A stretch of 64,000 bases of DNA, taken from positions 2,976,001 through 3,040,000 of the forward strand of contig NZ_CP139969.1 in assembly GCF_034424645.1 (NCBI RefSeq), read 5' to 3'. Below, one piece after another: positions 1 to 8,168 of this stretch. How positions within the stretch are numbered: position 1 is the first letter of the stretch; every line of letters begins with the position of its first letter. The notes below the pieces were generated by a model, which worked only from the letters and a program-made list of their open reading frames with translations, ran no database searches and was not told the DNA's origin. This DNA comes from Bordetella avium. GTDB lineage: Bacteria > Pseudomonadota > Gammaproteobacteria > Burkholderiales > Burkholderiaceae_B. Made by a program: the position numbers and the translations under genes.

Positions 1-1
1 C

Positions 2-640
2 TTTAGCGCCAATCTCACGGCGGCTCAGGCTGGCGGCGCCCTCGTGGTCGACGATGCCGATGTCGAAACGCCTGGCCATTGCCACGTGGAGACCTGGGCC
101 TCGCGCTACGGCACGAAACAAGGCCTGGGGCACCTGGGCATGGCCTGCACGCCAAGCAGCCTGCCTTCGCTGGAGCTGGGCATGCAAGGCGAATACACGC
201 GTGACCGCAGTGATCACGGCCTGGGCATCGGGCCCACCTTCAAATGGAATCTACTGCCCAGTGAAAGCGGCGTGGGTGTCGCGCTATCGGGTAATGCGCA
301 ATGGAATACGCGCCGTGACCGTATGGATGCAGGTGCGCTCCTCATTCCCGTGACCATCCCGCTGGGCGACAAACTGAATTTGAACCTGAACGTGGGCTGG
401 TCACATGATGACGGCGCCGACCGGCGCGACGCCTATACCGAAGGCGTGCAACTCGCCTATACCCTGAATGAAACCCTGTCCCTGATCGGTGAAACCTTCC
501 GCCGCCGGGGTGATCCGCGGGGTTATCAGGGCGGGCTGCGCCTAACTCGCGGCGACATGGATGTGGACTTTCTATATGGGCACTATGTCGATGGCGCCCA
601 CACGCAGGCTTATACCCTAGGCCTGACTTGGCACTACTGA
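2..640 (+). CDS. C-terminal part of a probable outer-membrane beta-barrel protein (5' end outside window)
   Basis: The reading frame is open from base 2, so the true start lies to the left of the window. The first visible residues (FSANLTAAQAGGA) may be the end of a longer protein or lie near a signal peptide. The rest alternates polar and hydrophobic residues in short strands with many Gly, Asn and Tyr, and the chain ends in Trp-His-Tyr. An aromatic last residue is usual for barrels inserted by the BAM complex. One Cys pair (HCHVETW and GMACTP) may form a disulfide. The family is not recognised. A surface or outer-membrane location is inferred from composition only. It converges with the acetyltransferase gene on the other strand. 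Confidence 0.5.
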   Translation, partial: FSANLTAAQAGGALVVDDADVETPGHCHVETWASRYGTKQGLGHLGMACTPSSLPSLELGMQGEYTRDRSDHGLGIGPTFKWNLLPSESGVGVALSGNAQWNTRRDRMDAGALLIPVTIPLGDKLNLNLNVGWSHDDGADRRDAYTEGVQLAYTLNETLSLIGETFRRRGDPRGYQGGLRLTRGDMDVDFLYGHYVDGAHTQAYTLGLTWHY

Positions 641-695
641 CAGGCGGCGGTGCAACACGCGGGCTCGCTGGCCGCCCACATCCCGCTTTTGGGTC

Positions 696-1238
696 TCAGC
701 CGTCGCGCGGCTCCTCGGGCGTGGCCAGGGTGAGCTGATAGAAGGAAGCGTCGACCCAGCGCCCAAACTTGAACCCCACCTGAGACAAGGTACCGCTGTG
801 CTTGAAGCCGAGTTTTTCATGCAGCGCAATGCTGCCCCTGTTGCTGGCGTCAATACAGCCCACCAACACATGCACCTGAGCCTCGCAGGCGCGGCGTATC
901 AATTCACGCAGCAAGAGGCCGCCTAGGCCGCGGCCCCGCTGGTCGCCATGCACATAGATGCTGCGCTCCACCGTGTACTTGAAAGCGGGAAAGGCCCGAA
1001 ACACGCCCCAACTCGCGAAGGCCAGCAAGCGGCCCTCGCCATCAACCGCGCCGACCACCGGATAGCCGCCCGCCCGCTTGGCCGCGAACCACGCCGCCAT
1101 CGCCGAGGGGGGGCGAGGATGGTAATCATAAAGCGCCGTCGAATTGACAATGGCGTCGTTCAGGATATCCAAAATGGCGGCCGAATGTTCGGCCTCGGTG
1201 CAATCTATCAAACGCACTTCAGCGTGCGAGGTGCTCAT
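696..1238 (-). CDS. GNAT N-acetyltransferase, phosphinothricin acetyltransferase-like
   Basis: This is a 180-residue single-domain acetyltransferase of the GNAT superfamily, which transfers acetyl from acetyl-CoA to an amine. The acetyl-CoA loop is visible at residues 94-110 (IYVHGDQRGRGLGGLLL, an R/Q-x-x-G-x-G/A motif). The C-terminal part ASNRGSIALHEKLGFKHSG is typical of the Pat/Bar (phosphinothricin or methionine sulfoximine) branch. A good ribosome site, ggagg, lies five bases before the ATG. The substrate cannot be told from sequence; members of this branch often acetylate methionine sulfone or sulfoximine. It stands alone between a convergent membrane-protein gene and the Bug receptor gene upstream. 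Confidence 0.85.
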   Translation of the reverse strand: MSTSHAEVRLIDCTEAEHSAAILDILNDAIVNSTALYDYHPRPPSAMAAWFAAKRAGGYPVVGAVDGEGRLLAFASWGVFRAFPAFKYTVERSIYVHGDQRGRGLGGLLLRELIRRACEAQVHVLVGCIDASNRGSIALHEKLGFKHSGTLSQVGFKFGRWVDASFYQLTLATPEEPRDG

Positions 1239-1311
1239 GCGAGCCTCCGAGTATCAAGGACGACGCACATTGTAGATAGCCCTGCGCCTACCCCGCTAAT
1301 GGTCGATAAAC

Positions 1312-1338
1312 AAAAAAAGCGCCGTATTGCTACGGCGC
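1312..1338 (-). terminator. Rho-independent terminator of the Bug receptor gene
   Basis: Read on the minus strand, an 8-bp perfect stem (GCGCCGTA/TACGGCGC) with a four-base loop is followed by seven T. It lies 20 bases past the stop codon of the Bug receptor gene. Confidence 0.88.
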
Positions 1339-1357
1339 CTTGGACATCATGCCGGGA

Positions 1358-2335
1358 TCAGTCCAACTTGATGTTTTGCTTTTTCACCACGTCGGCGGCC
1401 CAGTCGTACTGTTCCTTGATTTCCTTGGCGAACTCTTCGGGGGTGTTGCCCGAAGGTGCCGAACCCTGGTCGTCCAGCGTCTTGAGAACACGCGGGTCCT
1501 TCAGCGCGATAACGGCTGCGTCACGCAGCTTGTCAACGATTTCCTTGGGGGTGCCCTTAGGCGCCAGCAAACCGTACCAGACCGGCTGGTTCAAGACCGG
1601 AAAACCGACTTCGGCGAAGGTCGGAACATCTTTGAGCGCTTCGACGCGCTTGGGCCAGGCCACAGCCATCGGACGCAGCTTGCCAGCCTGGATCTGCGAC
1701 ATGGAGGACGGCAGGTTGTCGAAAAGCAATTCGATCTGGCCACCCACGGCATCGGCCACGGCCGGACCCGAACCCTTGTAGGGCACGTGCACGATATCCG
1801 TGTCGGTCGCCATCTTGAAGGACTCGCCCATCAAGTGCAGCACGCCACAAGTGCCCGAGCTGCCATAGGAATACTTGCCGGGGTTCTTCTTCAGCTCTTC
1901 GAGGAAGGCCGGGAAGTCCTTGGCCGGGAACTTGGGGTTGACCGCCACCACATTCGCCGTATTGGCGAAGTTGGTCACGGGCTGGAAATCCTTGATCGGG
2001 TCGTAGGGCAGATCCTTGGGACGGCAGGCCGGGTTCACGGCCATGGTCGACACCGTGGCGATGGAAAGCGTGTAGCCATCGGCCGCAGCGCGGGCGGCTT
2101 CAGCCGCGCCGATAGCGCCGCCTGCACCGCCCTTGTTCTCGACCACCATGGGCTGACCCAGTTCCTGGGCCATGCGCTGCGTCACGATACGAGCGATGAT
2201 GTCGGTCGAACCGCCCGGCGCAAACGGCACGATCACGCGAATGGGCTTGTCGGGATAGGCCGCATGGGCGCCGGCAGCGCCCGCAATGCCCACGGCCAAG
2301 GCCAGCGCCTGAGCGAGAGTGCGTACTTTGATCAT
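1358..2335 (-). CDS. Bug-family tripartite tricarboxylate transporter substrate-binding protein
   Basis: This is a 325-residue periplasmic receptor of the Bug/TctC family, which binds carboxylates and hands them to a TctAB-type membrane permease. Residues 1-25 are a Sec signal peptide with cleavage after AHA. The mature protein opens with YPDKPIRVIVPFAPGG and STDIIARI, the family's hallmark N-terminal lobe. A strong ribosome site (aggagga) precedes the ATG. No tctA or tctB lies beside it, as is usual for the many orphan Bug genes in Bordetella. The ligand cannot be read from the sequence. The gene ends in its own terminator, so it is probably monocistronic. Confidence 0.93.
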   Translation of the reverse strand: MIKVRTLAQALALAVGIAGAAGAHAAYPDKPIRVIVPFAPGGSTDIIARIVTQRMAQELGQPMVVENKGGAGGAIGAAEAARAAADGYTLSIATVSTMAVNPACRPKDLPYDPIKDFQPVTNFANTANVVAVNPKFPAKDFPAFLEELKKNPGKYSYGSSGTCGVLHLMGESFKMATDTDIVHVPYKGSGPAVADAVGGQIELLFDNLPSSMSQIQAGKLRPMAVAWPKRVEALKDVPTFAEVGFPVLNQPVWYGLLAPKGTPKEIVDKLRDAAVIALKDPRVLKTLDDQGSAPSGNTPEEFAKEIKEQYDWAADVVKKQNIKLD

Positions 2336-2552
2336 CGGTGTGTTTCCTCCTGATTGGCGGCGCCGCGCGTGAGCAGCGCCGGTGCGGGAACGGCGGCCTG
2401 TAGGCCACCTATGTCTATGTGATTATTGGCGAACGTGCGCGAGCCCCGTTGCAAGGCCCGAAACACGCGCTCGAAAATAGAGAATAGCAGTAAATAGCCC
2501 TGGCACGGTAGGATAGCGACCCTTTGCGAACCCTCACTCTGCGCCTTGAACC

Positions 2553-3452
2553 ATGTCGGTTGCCCTGCTTGTTCTACCGGATTTTCTCTTGGTCGCCCTG
2601 GGCTGGACGCTGCGCCACAGGTTGAACTTTTCGCGTGAGTTTTTTGCGGGTTGCGAGCGGCTGGTCTACTACATTCTTTTTCCGGCCCTGCTGTTCCAAT
2701 CGATTTTGCGCACCCCCATCAGCGCGGGCAACGCGCTTTTGCTTCTACAGGCCACGGCGGCCGTGATCGCCGCAGGCGTCGTGCTTTCCTGGATGGCCGC
2801 CCTGCTGCTGAAATCCGCGCCGGTGGCGCTGGCCTCGGCCGCACAATGCGGCTATCGCTTCAATACCTATATCGGTCTGGCGCTGGCTGCCAGCCTGGGC
2901 GGCCCGACCGGACAGACCAGCATGGCCCTGATCGTCGGCTTTGCCGTGCCGATGGCCAATATTGCCGCGGTATACGGTCTGGCGCGCCACAGCGGCAGCG
3001 GCCTGCTGCGCGAACTGGCGCGCAATCCCCTGCTGGTGTCCACGATGCTGGCGCTGGCCTGCAATCTGGCCGGCCTGTCTTTGCCGGGACCGCTAGACAC
3101 CATGCTCGCCCGCCTAGGCGCGGCCGCCATCGCGCTGGGCATCATCTGCGTGGGCGCGAACCTCTCCTGGGAAGGCGGCCGGGGGCACGGCAAGCTGATC
3201 AGTTGGATGCTGGCTGTCAAGCTGCTGGCCCTGCCTGCCGTCGCGCTAGGCGTGGCGCGGCTATTCAGCCTGCCGGCTCAGGAAGCGCTGATGCTGCTGC
3301 TGTTTGCGGCGCTGCCCACCGCATCGGCAGCCTATGTGCTGGCGATGCGCATGGGCGGCGACGGTCGCATGGTGGCGGTGCTGATCTCGCTGGGCACGCT
3401 GCTATCCGCCCTGACGATACCCCTATGGCTGCTGGCGGCGCCGCGCCTCTGA
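2553..3452 (+). CDS. AEC-family transporter (auxin efflux carrier superfamily)
   Basis: This 299-residue, very hydrophobic inner-membrane protein has about ten predicted membrane helices in two halves, each of about five. This is the layout of the AEC family, which in bacteria carries carboxylates such as malate or malonate. Features include an N-terminal helix pair with LFPALLFQSI and a central AAQCGYRFNTYIGLALAASLGG segment that fits the family's unwound crossover region. It is transcribed divergently from the Bug receptor across a 217-bp gap. The substrate is unknown. A second, different AEC gene lies at 11.5 kb. Confidence 0.82.
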   Translation: MSVALLVLPDFLLVALGWTLRHRLNFSREFFAGCERLVYYILFPALLFQSILRTPISAGNALLLLQATAAVIAAGVVLSWMAALLLKSAPVALASAAQCGYRFNTYIGLALAASLGGPTGQTSMALIVGFAVPMANIAAVYGLARHSGSGLLRELARNPLLVSTMLALACNLAGLSLPGPLDTMLARLGAAAIALGIICVGANLSWEGGRGHGKLISWMLAVKLLALPAVALGVARLFSLPAQEALMLLLFAALPTASAAYVLAMRMGGDGRMVAVLISLGTLLSALTIPLWLLAAPRL

Positions 3453-3455
3453 CAC

Positions 3456-3478
3456 CGCCTGCGACGGCCCCGCAGGCG
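3456..3478. terminator. Hairpin between convergent AEC gene and fumC
   Basis: A perfect 8-bp inverted repeat (CGCCTGCG/CGCAGGCG, seven-base loop) fills the 39-bp gap between the two converging stop codons. No T-run follows on either strand, so termination is only a guess from position. Confidence 0.4.
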
Positions 3479-3491
3479 CGGCAAACTGCCT

Positions 3492-4880
3492 TTACTTGGC
3501 GTTAGTCATGTGGGAGGGCACCACCCACTCGGCGAACTGCGCTTCGCTCACATAACCCAGCGCCAGCGCGGCCTGCTTGAGCGACAGGCCTTCCTTGTGC
3601 GCCTTCTTGGCGATCTGCGCGGCCTTGTCGTAGCCGATATGCGGATTCAAGGCCGTGACCAGCATCAAGGACCGGTCCACCAGTTCGGCGATACGCTCGC
3701 GGTTGGGTTCGATGCCGCGCGCGCAATGCTCGTCAAAGCTGGCCATGCCATCGGCCAGCAAACGCACCGACTGCAGGAAGTTGTGAATGACGAGCGGCTT
3801 GTAAACGTTCAGTTCGAAATTACCACTGGCGCCGCCGATATTGATGGCCGCATCGTTGCCCAGCACCTGCGCCGCCAGCATGGTCAGGGCTTCGCACTGC
3901 GTGGGATTGACCTTGCCCGGCATGATGGAGCTGCCCGGCTCATTCTCGGGAATACTGATCTCGCCCAGGCCCGAGCGCGGGCCGCTGGCCAGCCAGCGCA
4001 CGTCGTTGGCGATCTTCATCGCGCCGGCGGCCAGCGTTTTGAGGGCGCCGTGGGCAAACAACAAAGCCTCGTGGGAGGCCAGCGCCTGGAATTTGTTCGG
4101 CGCCGACACAAAGGCAGAGCCGGTATCGTGGGCCAGCGCGGCCGAGACTTTTACGCTGAACTGCGGATGCGCGTTCAGGCCGGTGCCGACCGCCGTGCCG
4201 CCAATGGCCAATTGATGCAGGCCCGGCAAGGTAGCGCGAATCTGCGCTTCGGCCAGATCCAACTGGGCCACCCAGCCCGAAATCTCCTGGCCCAGCGTAA
4301 GCGGCGTGGCATCCTGCAAATGGGTACGGCCGATCTTGACGATGTCATGGAAATCGGCGCTCTTTTTGGCCAGGGTGGCGCGCAAAGTCTTGAGCGCAGG
4401 CAGCAAATGGTGCTCGATCTGCACGGCTGCGGCCACATGCATGGCGGTCGGAAAGGTGTCGTTGGAGGACTGGCCGCGATTGACGTGGTCGTTGGGATGG
4501 ACCTTGCGGCCCTCGCCACGCTCGCCCCCCAGGATCTCCGAGGCGCGATTGGCCAGCACCTCATTCATATTCATATTGCTCTGGGTGCCCGAACCAGTCT
4601 GCCACACCGACAGCGGAAACTCATTCGGCCATTTGCCGGCGATCACTTCATCGGCAGCGGCGATGATGGCCTGCGCGATGGTTGGGTCCAGCTCGCCCAG
4701 TTCGGCATTGACCTGCGCGGCGGCGCGCTTGAGCTGCGCCATTGCCGTCACCAGCGGGACCGGCATTTTTTCGGTGGAAATCGCAAAAAAATGCAGCGAA
4801 CGCTGCGTCTGCGCTCCCCAAAGATGATCATCAGGGACTTCGATCGGGCCGAATGTATCTTTTTCGGTGCGAGTTTTCAT
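3492..4880 (-). CDS. fumC: Class II fumarate hydratase (iron-independent fumarase)
   Basis: The enzyme interconverts fumarate and L-malate in the TCA cycle and needs no metal cluster. The 462 residues match the family length of about 465. The fumarase/aspartase signature [15 protein letters not shown] is present, with [11 protein letters not shown] and [10 protein letters not shown] also visible. I place the start at the ATG at 4880 (MKTRTEKD) because ggag lies nine bases before it; an in-frame TTG at 4889 sits against that site. A 19-bp Fur-box-like sequence lies 55 bp upstream. The window also encodes a class I Fe-S fumarase at 38.7 kb, so the two are probably used under different iron conditions. 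Confidence 0.97.
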   Translation of the reverse strand: MKTRTEKDTFGPIEVPDDHLWGAQTQRSLHFFAISTEKMPVPLVTAMAQLKRAAAQVNAELGELDPTIAQAIIAAADEVIAGKWPNEFPLSVWQTGSGTQSNMNMNEVLANRASEILGGERGEGRKVHPNDHVNRGQSSNDTFPTAMHVAAAVQIEHHLLPALKTLRATLAKKSADFHDIVKIGRTHLQDATPLTLGQEISGWVAQLDLAEAQIRATLPGLHQLAIGGTAVGTGLNAHPQFSVKVSAALAHDTGSAFVSAPNKFQALASHEALLFAHGALKTLAAGAMKIANDVRWLASGPRSGLGEISIPENEPGSSIMPGKVNPTQCEALTMLAAQVLGNDAAINIGGASGNFELNVYKPLVIHNFLQSVRLLADGMASFDEHCARGIEPNRERIAELVDRSLMLVTALNPHIGYDKAAQIAKKAHKEGLSLKQAALALGYVSEAQFAEWVVPSHMTNAK

Positions 4881-4934
4881 GAATAGCAACTCCGTGAGAG
4901 CGAAAGAATTCTGTCAGGCAGAAATTCAACAAAC

Positions 4935-4953
4935 GACAATGAGAATCAATATC
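4935..4953. promoter_or_regulatory. Candidate Fur box upstream of fumC
   Basis: GACAATGAGAATCAATATC matches the classical 19-bp Fur consensus GATAATGATAATCATTATC at 16 of 19 positions. It lies 55 bp upstream of the fumC ATG in an AT-rich part of the divergent fumC/tsaE gap, where a fumC promoter would be expected. fumC genes of enterics and pseudomonads are known to respond to Fur and iron. Binding here is inferred. Confidence 0.7.
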
Positions 4954-4980
4954 AAAGCGTAGCAGAAAGGCGCGGCTTTC

Positions 4981-4986
4981 TATAAT
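4981..4986 (+). promoter_or_regulatory. Candidate -10 box for tsaE-amiC
   Basis: A perfect TATAAT lies 39 bases before the tsaE ATG. No good -35 hexamer is visible at the usual distance, so this is a -10 match only. Confidence 0.45.
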
Positions 4987-5024
4987 CCGAGTCACACCCG
5001 TTTTTTACCACTTGGCCACTGACT

Positions 5025-5558
5025 ATGCCCGATCCCCTCGCCCGACTTGCACTGCATCTGCCCGACGAAAGCGCCACGGACGCGCTGGCCGGACAATTGG
5101 CGCCTCTGGTCAATGGGACGGCCGGCCAGGCTGGGGGACGGGTCCACCTGCGCGGCGACCTCGGCGCGGGCAAAACCGCCTTCACTCGGGCGCTGTTGCG
5201 CGCCAGCGGCATCAAGGGCCGCATCAAAAGCCCGACCTACGCGCTGCTTGAATCCTATAAAGTTTCTAACTTATACTTCTATCACTTTGATTTTTATAGA
5301 CTTAGTGATACGCGCGAATGGTTGGACGCAGGATTCCGCGATTTACTGCGTGACGATGCTGTCGTTTTGATCGAATGGCCCGAACGCGCCGGCCAGTTTT
5401 TACCGGTGCCGGATCTGGATATCAACCTGGCTCATGCCGACCAGGGACGCGACGCCACCTTGACCGCCTACACCGCCAGAGGACAAACATGGTTGAACGC
5501 GATTGTCCCTCCGATAGCGGCGCGCTCGCACCCCGCGCCGCCACTCGCCGACGCCTGA
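5025..5558 (+). CDS. tsaE: tRNA threonylcarbamoyladenosine biosynthesis ATPase TsaE
   Basis: TsaE is the small P-loop ATPase that works with TsaB, TsaD and TsaC to make t6A37 on ANN-decoding tRNAs. The 177-residue protein has the Walker A motif GDLGAGKT at 44-51, SPTYALLE at 69-76, HFDFYRL at 87-93 and IEWPE at 116-120, all typical of the family. The stop codon lies 70 bp inside the amiC reading frame, so the two genes overlap and are probably co-transcribed. Codons for about residues 75-96 are strikingly AT-rich and use rare codons (TTA, AGA, CTT, AGT), unlike the rest of the gene. That stretch contains a promoter-like sequence. Confidence 0.95.
   Translation: MPDPLARLALHLPDESATDALAGQLAPLVNGTAGQAGGRVHLRGDLGAGKTAFTRALLRASGIKGRIKSPTYALLESYKVSNLYFYHFDFYRLSDTREWLDAGFRDLLRDDAVVLIEWPERAGQFLPVPDLDINLAHADQGRDATLTAYTARGQTWLNAIVPPIAARSHPAPPLADA
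5248..5277 (+). promoter_or_regulatory. Candidate internal promoter in tsaE reading toward amiC
   Basis: TTGAAT (5248-5253), an 18-base spacer and TATACT (5272-5277) form a plausible sigma-70 promoter (4/6 and 5/6 matches) inside an AT-rich island in tsaE. It would drive amiC, which starts 212 bp downstream. Function is inferred from sequence only. Confidence 0.4.
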
Positions 5559-6850
5559 TCAGCGTCGCGGCGACACTGCTCGTCTTGCCGGTGCTGCCCC
5601 GGCTGGCTCGGGCCGCCACCATTCTTGCGGTCCGCACCTGGCCCGCCGATGAGTACACCCGCGTCACGCTCGAACTGGACAGCGAACTCAAGGCGGAACA
5701 GTTCACGCTTGAAAATCCGCATCGTCTGGTCGTCGACATCGAAGGCCTGAGCACCAACGCCTCGCTCACCGACCTCATCTCCAAGGTGCGTCCCGACGAC
5801 CCCTATATCCGCGGGCTGCGTGTCGCGCAGAACCGGCCCAATGTCGTGCGGCTGGTGTTCGACCTCAAACAGCCCGTGGCGCCGCAGGTCTTCACGCTAA
5901 AGCCCGTCGGTGACTACCAATACCGGCTGGTGCTGGATCTCTACCCCAAGATCGCACAGGACCCGCTGGTCGCCATCCTGAACAAATCGTCCGGCCCTGA
6001 TGTCGATGATCCGCTCGCGCGTATCTTGGACGACATCTCGCGCAATCAGCCCGCACCGCTGGCCCGCGGACAGCAGCCGGCCCAGACGCCGCCTGCACCC
6101 ACCCCTAAGCCGGCTCCCGCGCCCGGCCGCGCGCGCCGCCGCATGCTGACCATTGCGCTCGATCCAGGCCACGGCGGCGAAGATCCCGGCGCCATCGGCG
6201 CGAGCGGCCTGCGCGAAAAAGACGTCGTGCTGCGCATTGCCCGCCGGCTCAAGGCCCTGATCGACGCCCAGCCCGCCATGCGGGCCTACCTGACGCGCGA
6301 CGACGATTATTTCGTGCCCCTGAATGTCCGCGTGCAAAAGGCCCGCCGCGTGCGCGCAGATCTCTTCGTGTCCATCCATGCCGACGCCTGGGTCAAACCG
6401 ACGGCCAACGGCTCTTCGGTCTTCGCCCTGTCAGAGCGAGGCGCGTCCAGCACCCAGGCGCGCTGGATGGCCGACAAGGAAAACGCGGCCGACCTGATCG
6501 GCGGCGTCAACCTGGGCAGCCACGACCGTCAGGTCGCCAAGGTGCTGCTCGACCTGTCCACCACCGCGCAAATCAGCGATTCGCTCAAGGTTGGCTCGGC
6601 CTTCCTGGAAGAAATCAAAAAGATCAACCGCCTGCATAAAAACAGTGTCGAACAGGCCGGTTTCGCCGTGCTCAAGGCGCCTGACATTCCCTCCATCCTG
6701 GTGGAAACCGCCTTCATCAGCAACCCGCAAGAAGAGGCCAAGCTGCGCAGCAATGCCCATCTGGACAAACTCGCGCAAGCCATGATGACGGGCATCGACC
6801 GCTATTTCACCGCCAATCCGCCACTGGCCCGCTTGAGCGACGCTAGCTAA
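5489..6850 (+). CDS. amiC: N-acetylmuramoyl-L-alanine amidase AmiC, Tat-exported
   Basis: This periplasmic zinc amidase removes the stem peptide from septal peptidoglycan during daughter-cell separation. I chose the ATG at 5489 (453 residues) because agagga lies five bases before it and the protein then begins with a twin-arginine signal (TRRRLISVA at 19-27, cleavage near LARA). E. coli AmiC is also a Tat substrate. An AMIN targeting domain spans roughly 45-150. After a Pro/Ala-rich linker comes the Amidase_3 domain from about 219, with the zinc histidine in DPGHGGEDPG (His228), SIHADA, and the late VETAFISN motif carrying the catalytic Glu. A strong terminator follows. Confidence 0.95.
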   Translation: MVERDCPSDSGALAPRAATRRRLISVAATLLVLPVLPRLARAATILAVRTWPADEYTRVTLELDSELKAEQFTLENPHRLVVDIEGLSTNASLTDLISKVRPDDPYIRGLRVAQNRPNVVRLVFDLKQPVAPQVFTLKPVGDYQYRLVLDLYPKIAQDPLVAILNKSSGPDVDDPLARILDDISRNQPAPLARGQQPAQTPPAPTPKPAPAPGRARRRMLTIALDPGHGGEDPGAIGASGLREKDVVLRIARRLKALIDAQPAMRAYLTRDDDYFVPLNVRVQKARRVRADLFVSIHADAWVKPTANGSSVFALSERGASSTQARWMADKENAADLIGGVNLGSHDRQVAKVLLDLSTTAQISDSLKVGSAFLEEIKKINRLHKNSVEQAGFAVLKAPDIPSILVETAFISNPQEEAKLRSNAHLDKLAQAMMTGIDRYFTANPPLARLSDAS

Positions 6851-6869
6851 GCCGGTCTGCGGCCTGGAC

Positions 6870-6897
6870 ATCCACCCCTCAGGGGTGGATTTTTTTT
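6870..6897 (+). terminator. Rho-independent terminator after amiC
   Basis: A perfect inverted repeat (ATCCACCCCT, one base, AGGGGTGGAT) is followed by a run of eight T, 20 bases after the amiC stop. Confidence 0.9.
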
Positions 6898-7445
6898 GCT
6901 TGTCGAAACGGCTCTCAGGCCTTAGCACCCAGGCAAGCAAGGGGAGGCAAACAAGGGAGGCAAGCCGGCCCGCGATGGATGGTTGTGCTGGCAAGGGCGG
7001 CAGCCTCCCCTACGTGCCAAGCGCCAGCTTTCGATACGCGCATCCGTCAAAAAACGCCACGATCACAGTCGCGCCGAACAAGCCGGCGGCGGCGGGAAAG
7101 GAACAACATCCGGCACCGGCGAAGAAAACGACGCAAAGCGCGGCGAGAAACAGGGCGCAGGCAGGAACGCCCGCCGCGACAAGAGCAAGGCCAGCGGGGC
7201 CCCCACGGTGACAAGCGAAAAACGCAGGCCGTGCACAGCCCCGCTAGGCTAAGCGCTTCAGGACGCCCCCCCCGTCAGGATGGCGGCGGGGCGCCCTCTC
7301 GCAACACCTCAAATCTGCGCAAATGATGACAAGCACAGGGAGGGGGAACCGCTCTTATCGTTTCTGACTTGTCCGATTGATCCCCCACACCTTGACAAAT
7401 ATGGTTGCTCTGAATGTTCGAATTCATGTGTCCAATATCGCCGGT

Positions 7446-7477
7446 GGCATGGGGTCATTGCGTACCCGTAACCCCCA
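7446..7477. repeat. REP-like hairpin, copy 1
   Basis: The element opens with GGCATGGGGTCAT and closes with CCCCCA. TGGGG and CCCCA pair, and an inner TTGCG/CGTAA nearly pairs, so it folds as an imperfect hairpin. A shorter relative lies 175 bp downstream in the same orientation. Confidence 0.45.
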
Positions 7478-7620
7478 GATGCCCGGATACCGACGTTTTG
7501 ACCAGGGAAGCCCATGATCGACGAACATACCGATATCCAGGCGGCAGCCGAACCGCACGTCGAAGCGAATATTCAGCATGGCCGGCAAGCGGTCATCAAC
7601 CGCACCACGGGGATAGCGCG

Positions 7621-7647
7621 GGCATGGGGTCATGCGCGATGCCCCCA
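7621..7647. repeat. REP-like hairpin, copy 2
   Basis: It shares the first 13 bases (GGCATGGGGTCAT) and the last six with copy 1 and lacks about five inner bases. TGGGG-x-CAT pairs with ATG-x-CCCCA around a five-base GCGCG loop. Confidence 0.45.
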
Positions 7648-7759
7648 CCTCGCTGCGGACGAACCTTGGAAAATCATCAGGCCTATTTCCAACCAGCGGA
7701 CGAATGAGGCAAGCTGGCGCTCCGCTCCATATTGCGAGAACTGACCAACAGGGATAGCG

Positions 7760-8149
7760 ATGATTCGATGCGTGCGTTTGTGGACAGGTGATGACGATCA
7801 GTCGCACTTTGAGCAAGGGTGGATAGATTTACCGCAGGGTGAGCGCGGTGACCTGTTAAGCACGGTCATCGCAAGCGCCAGCATTTCTTTCCGCGAAACC
7901 AGCCAGGGCGGCAGTTTCACCTGGCATGAGGCGCCAACGCGCCAGTTCGTTCTGACCCTGAGCGGAACGCTGGAATTCGAAACCCGGGGTGGCGCGACCT
8001 TCACCCTGCATCCGGGCGACATTCTTTTGGCCGAAGACACGACGGGCGGCGGCCATCGCTGGCGGCTGATTGATGAGCAGCCCTGGCGGCGGGCCTATGT
8101 GATTCTGCACAAGGACGCCGTGCTGCCCTTTGTGCGCGCCCAAGCCTGA
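7760..8149 (+). CDS. Small cupin-domain protein
   Basis: This 129-residue protein is a single cupin barrel. Visible motifs are the first cupin half FTWHEAPTRQFVLTLSGTLEFETRGG and the second half HPGDILLAEDTTGGGHRWRLID. The first metal-binding His/Glu set is only partly conserved, so metal-dependent catalysis is uncertain. Such proteins are often annotated as quercetinase-like or sugar-binding, but no substrate can be given. It ends 19 bp before the mqo start and points the same way, so co-transcription with mqo and the PoxB-type gene is possible. A metabolic or sensing role for the mqo cluster is speculation. Confidence 0.75.
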   Translation: MIRCVRLWTGDDDQSHFEQGWIDLPQGERGDLLSTVIASASISFRETSQGGSFTWHEAPTRQFVLTLSGTLEFETRGGATFTLHPGDILLAEDTTGGGHRWRLIDEQPWRRAYVILHKDAVLPFVRAQA

Positions 8150-8168
8150 ACACGCCGGAGGAGTCGTC

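Larger units (their letters stand above)
6898..7759. other. 860-bp gene-poor region between amiC and the cupin gene
   Basis: No convincing gene is seen. The short frames here have no recognisable domain, no good ribosome site and odd composition. On the minus strand about 7210-7010 a hydrophobic Ala/Val/Leu frame exists, but it has no start codon after an in-frame TAG, so it is at best a decayed membrane-protein fragment. Around 7260-7300 there are C- and G-rich runs. Two hairpin-forming repeats at 7446 and 7621 are annotated separately. Confidence 0.5.

Noticed and set aside
3510..4886. Long plus-strand frame opposite fumC
   Set aside because: It is the antisense shadow of a full-length, motif-complete fumC and is rich in His, Gln and Arg with no domain.
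7514..7744. 76-codon plus-strand frame before the cupin gene
   Set aside because: No domain, no good ribosome site, and it runs through a REP-like hairpin.
7424..7816. 130-codon minus-strand frame over the REP-like hairpins
   Set aside because: Its composition comes from the repeats (RVRNDPMPP, SRMTPCP); it overlaps the cupin gene and has no family.
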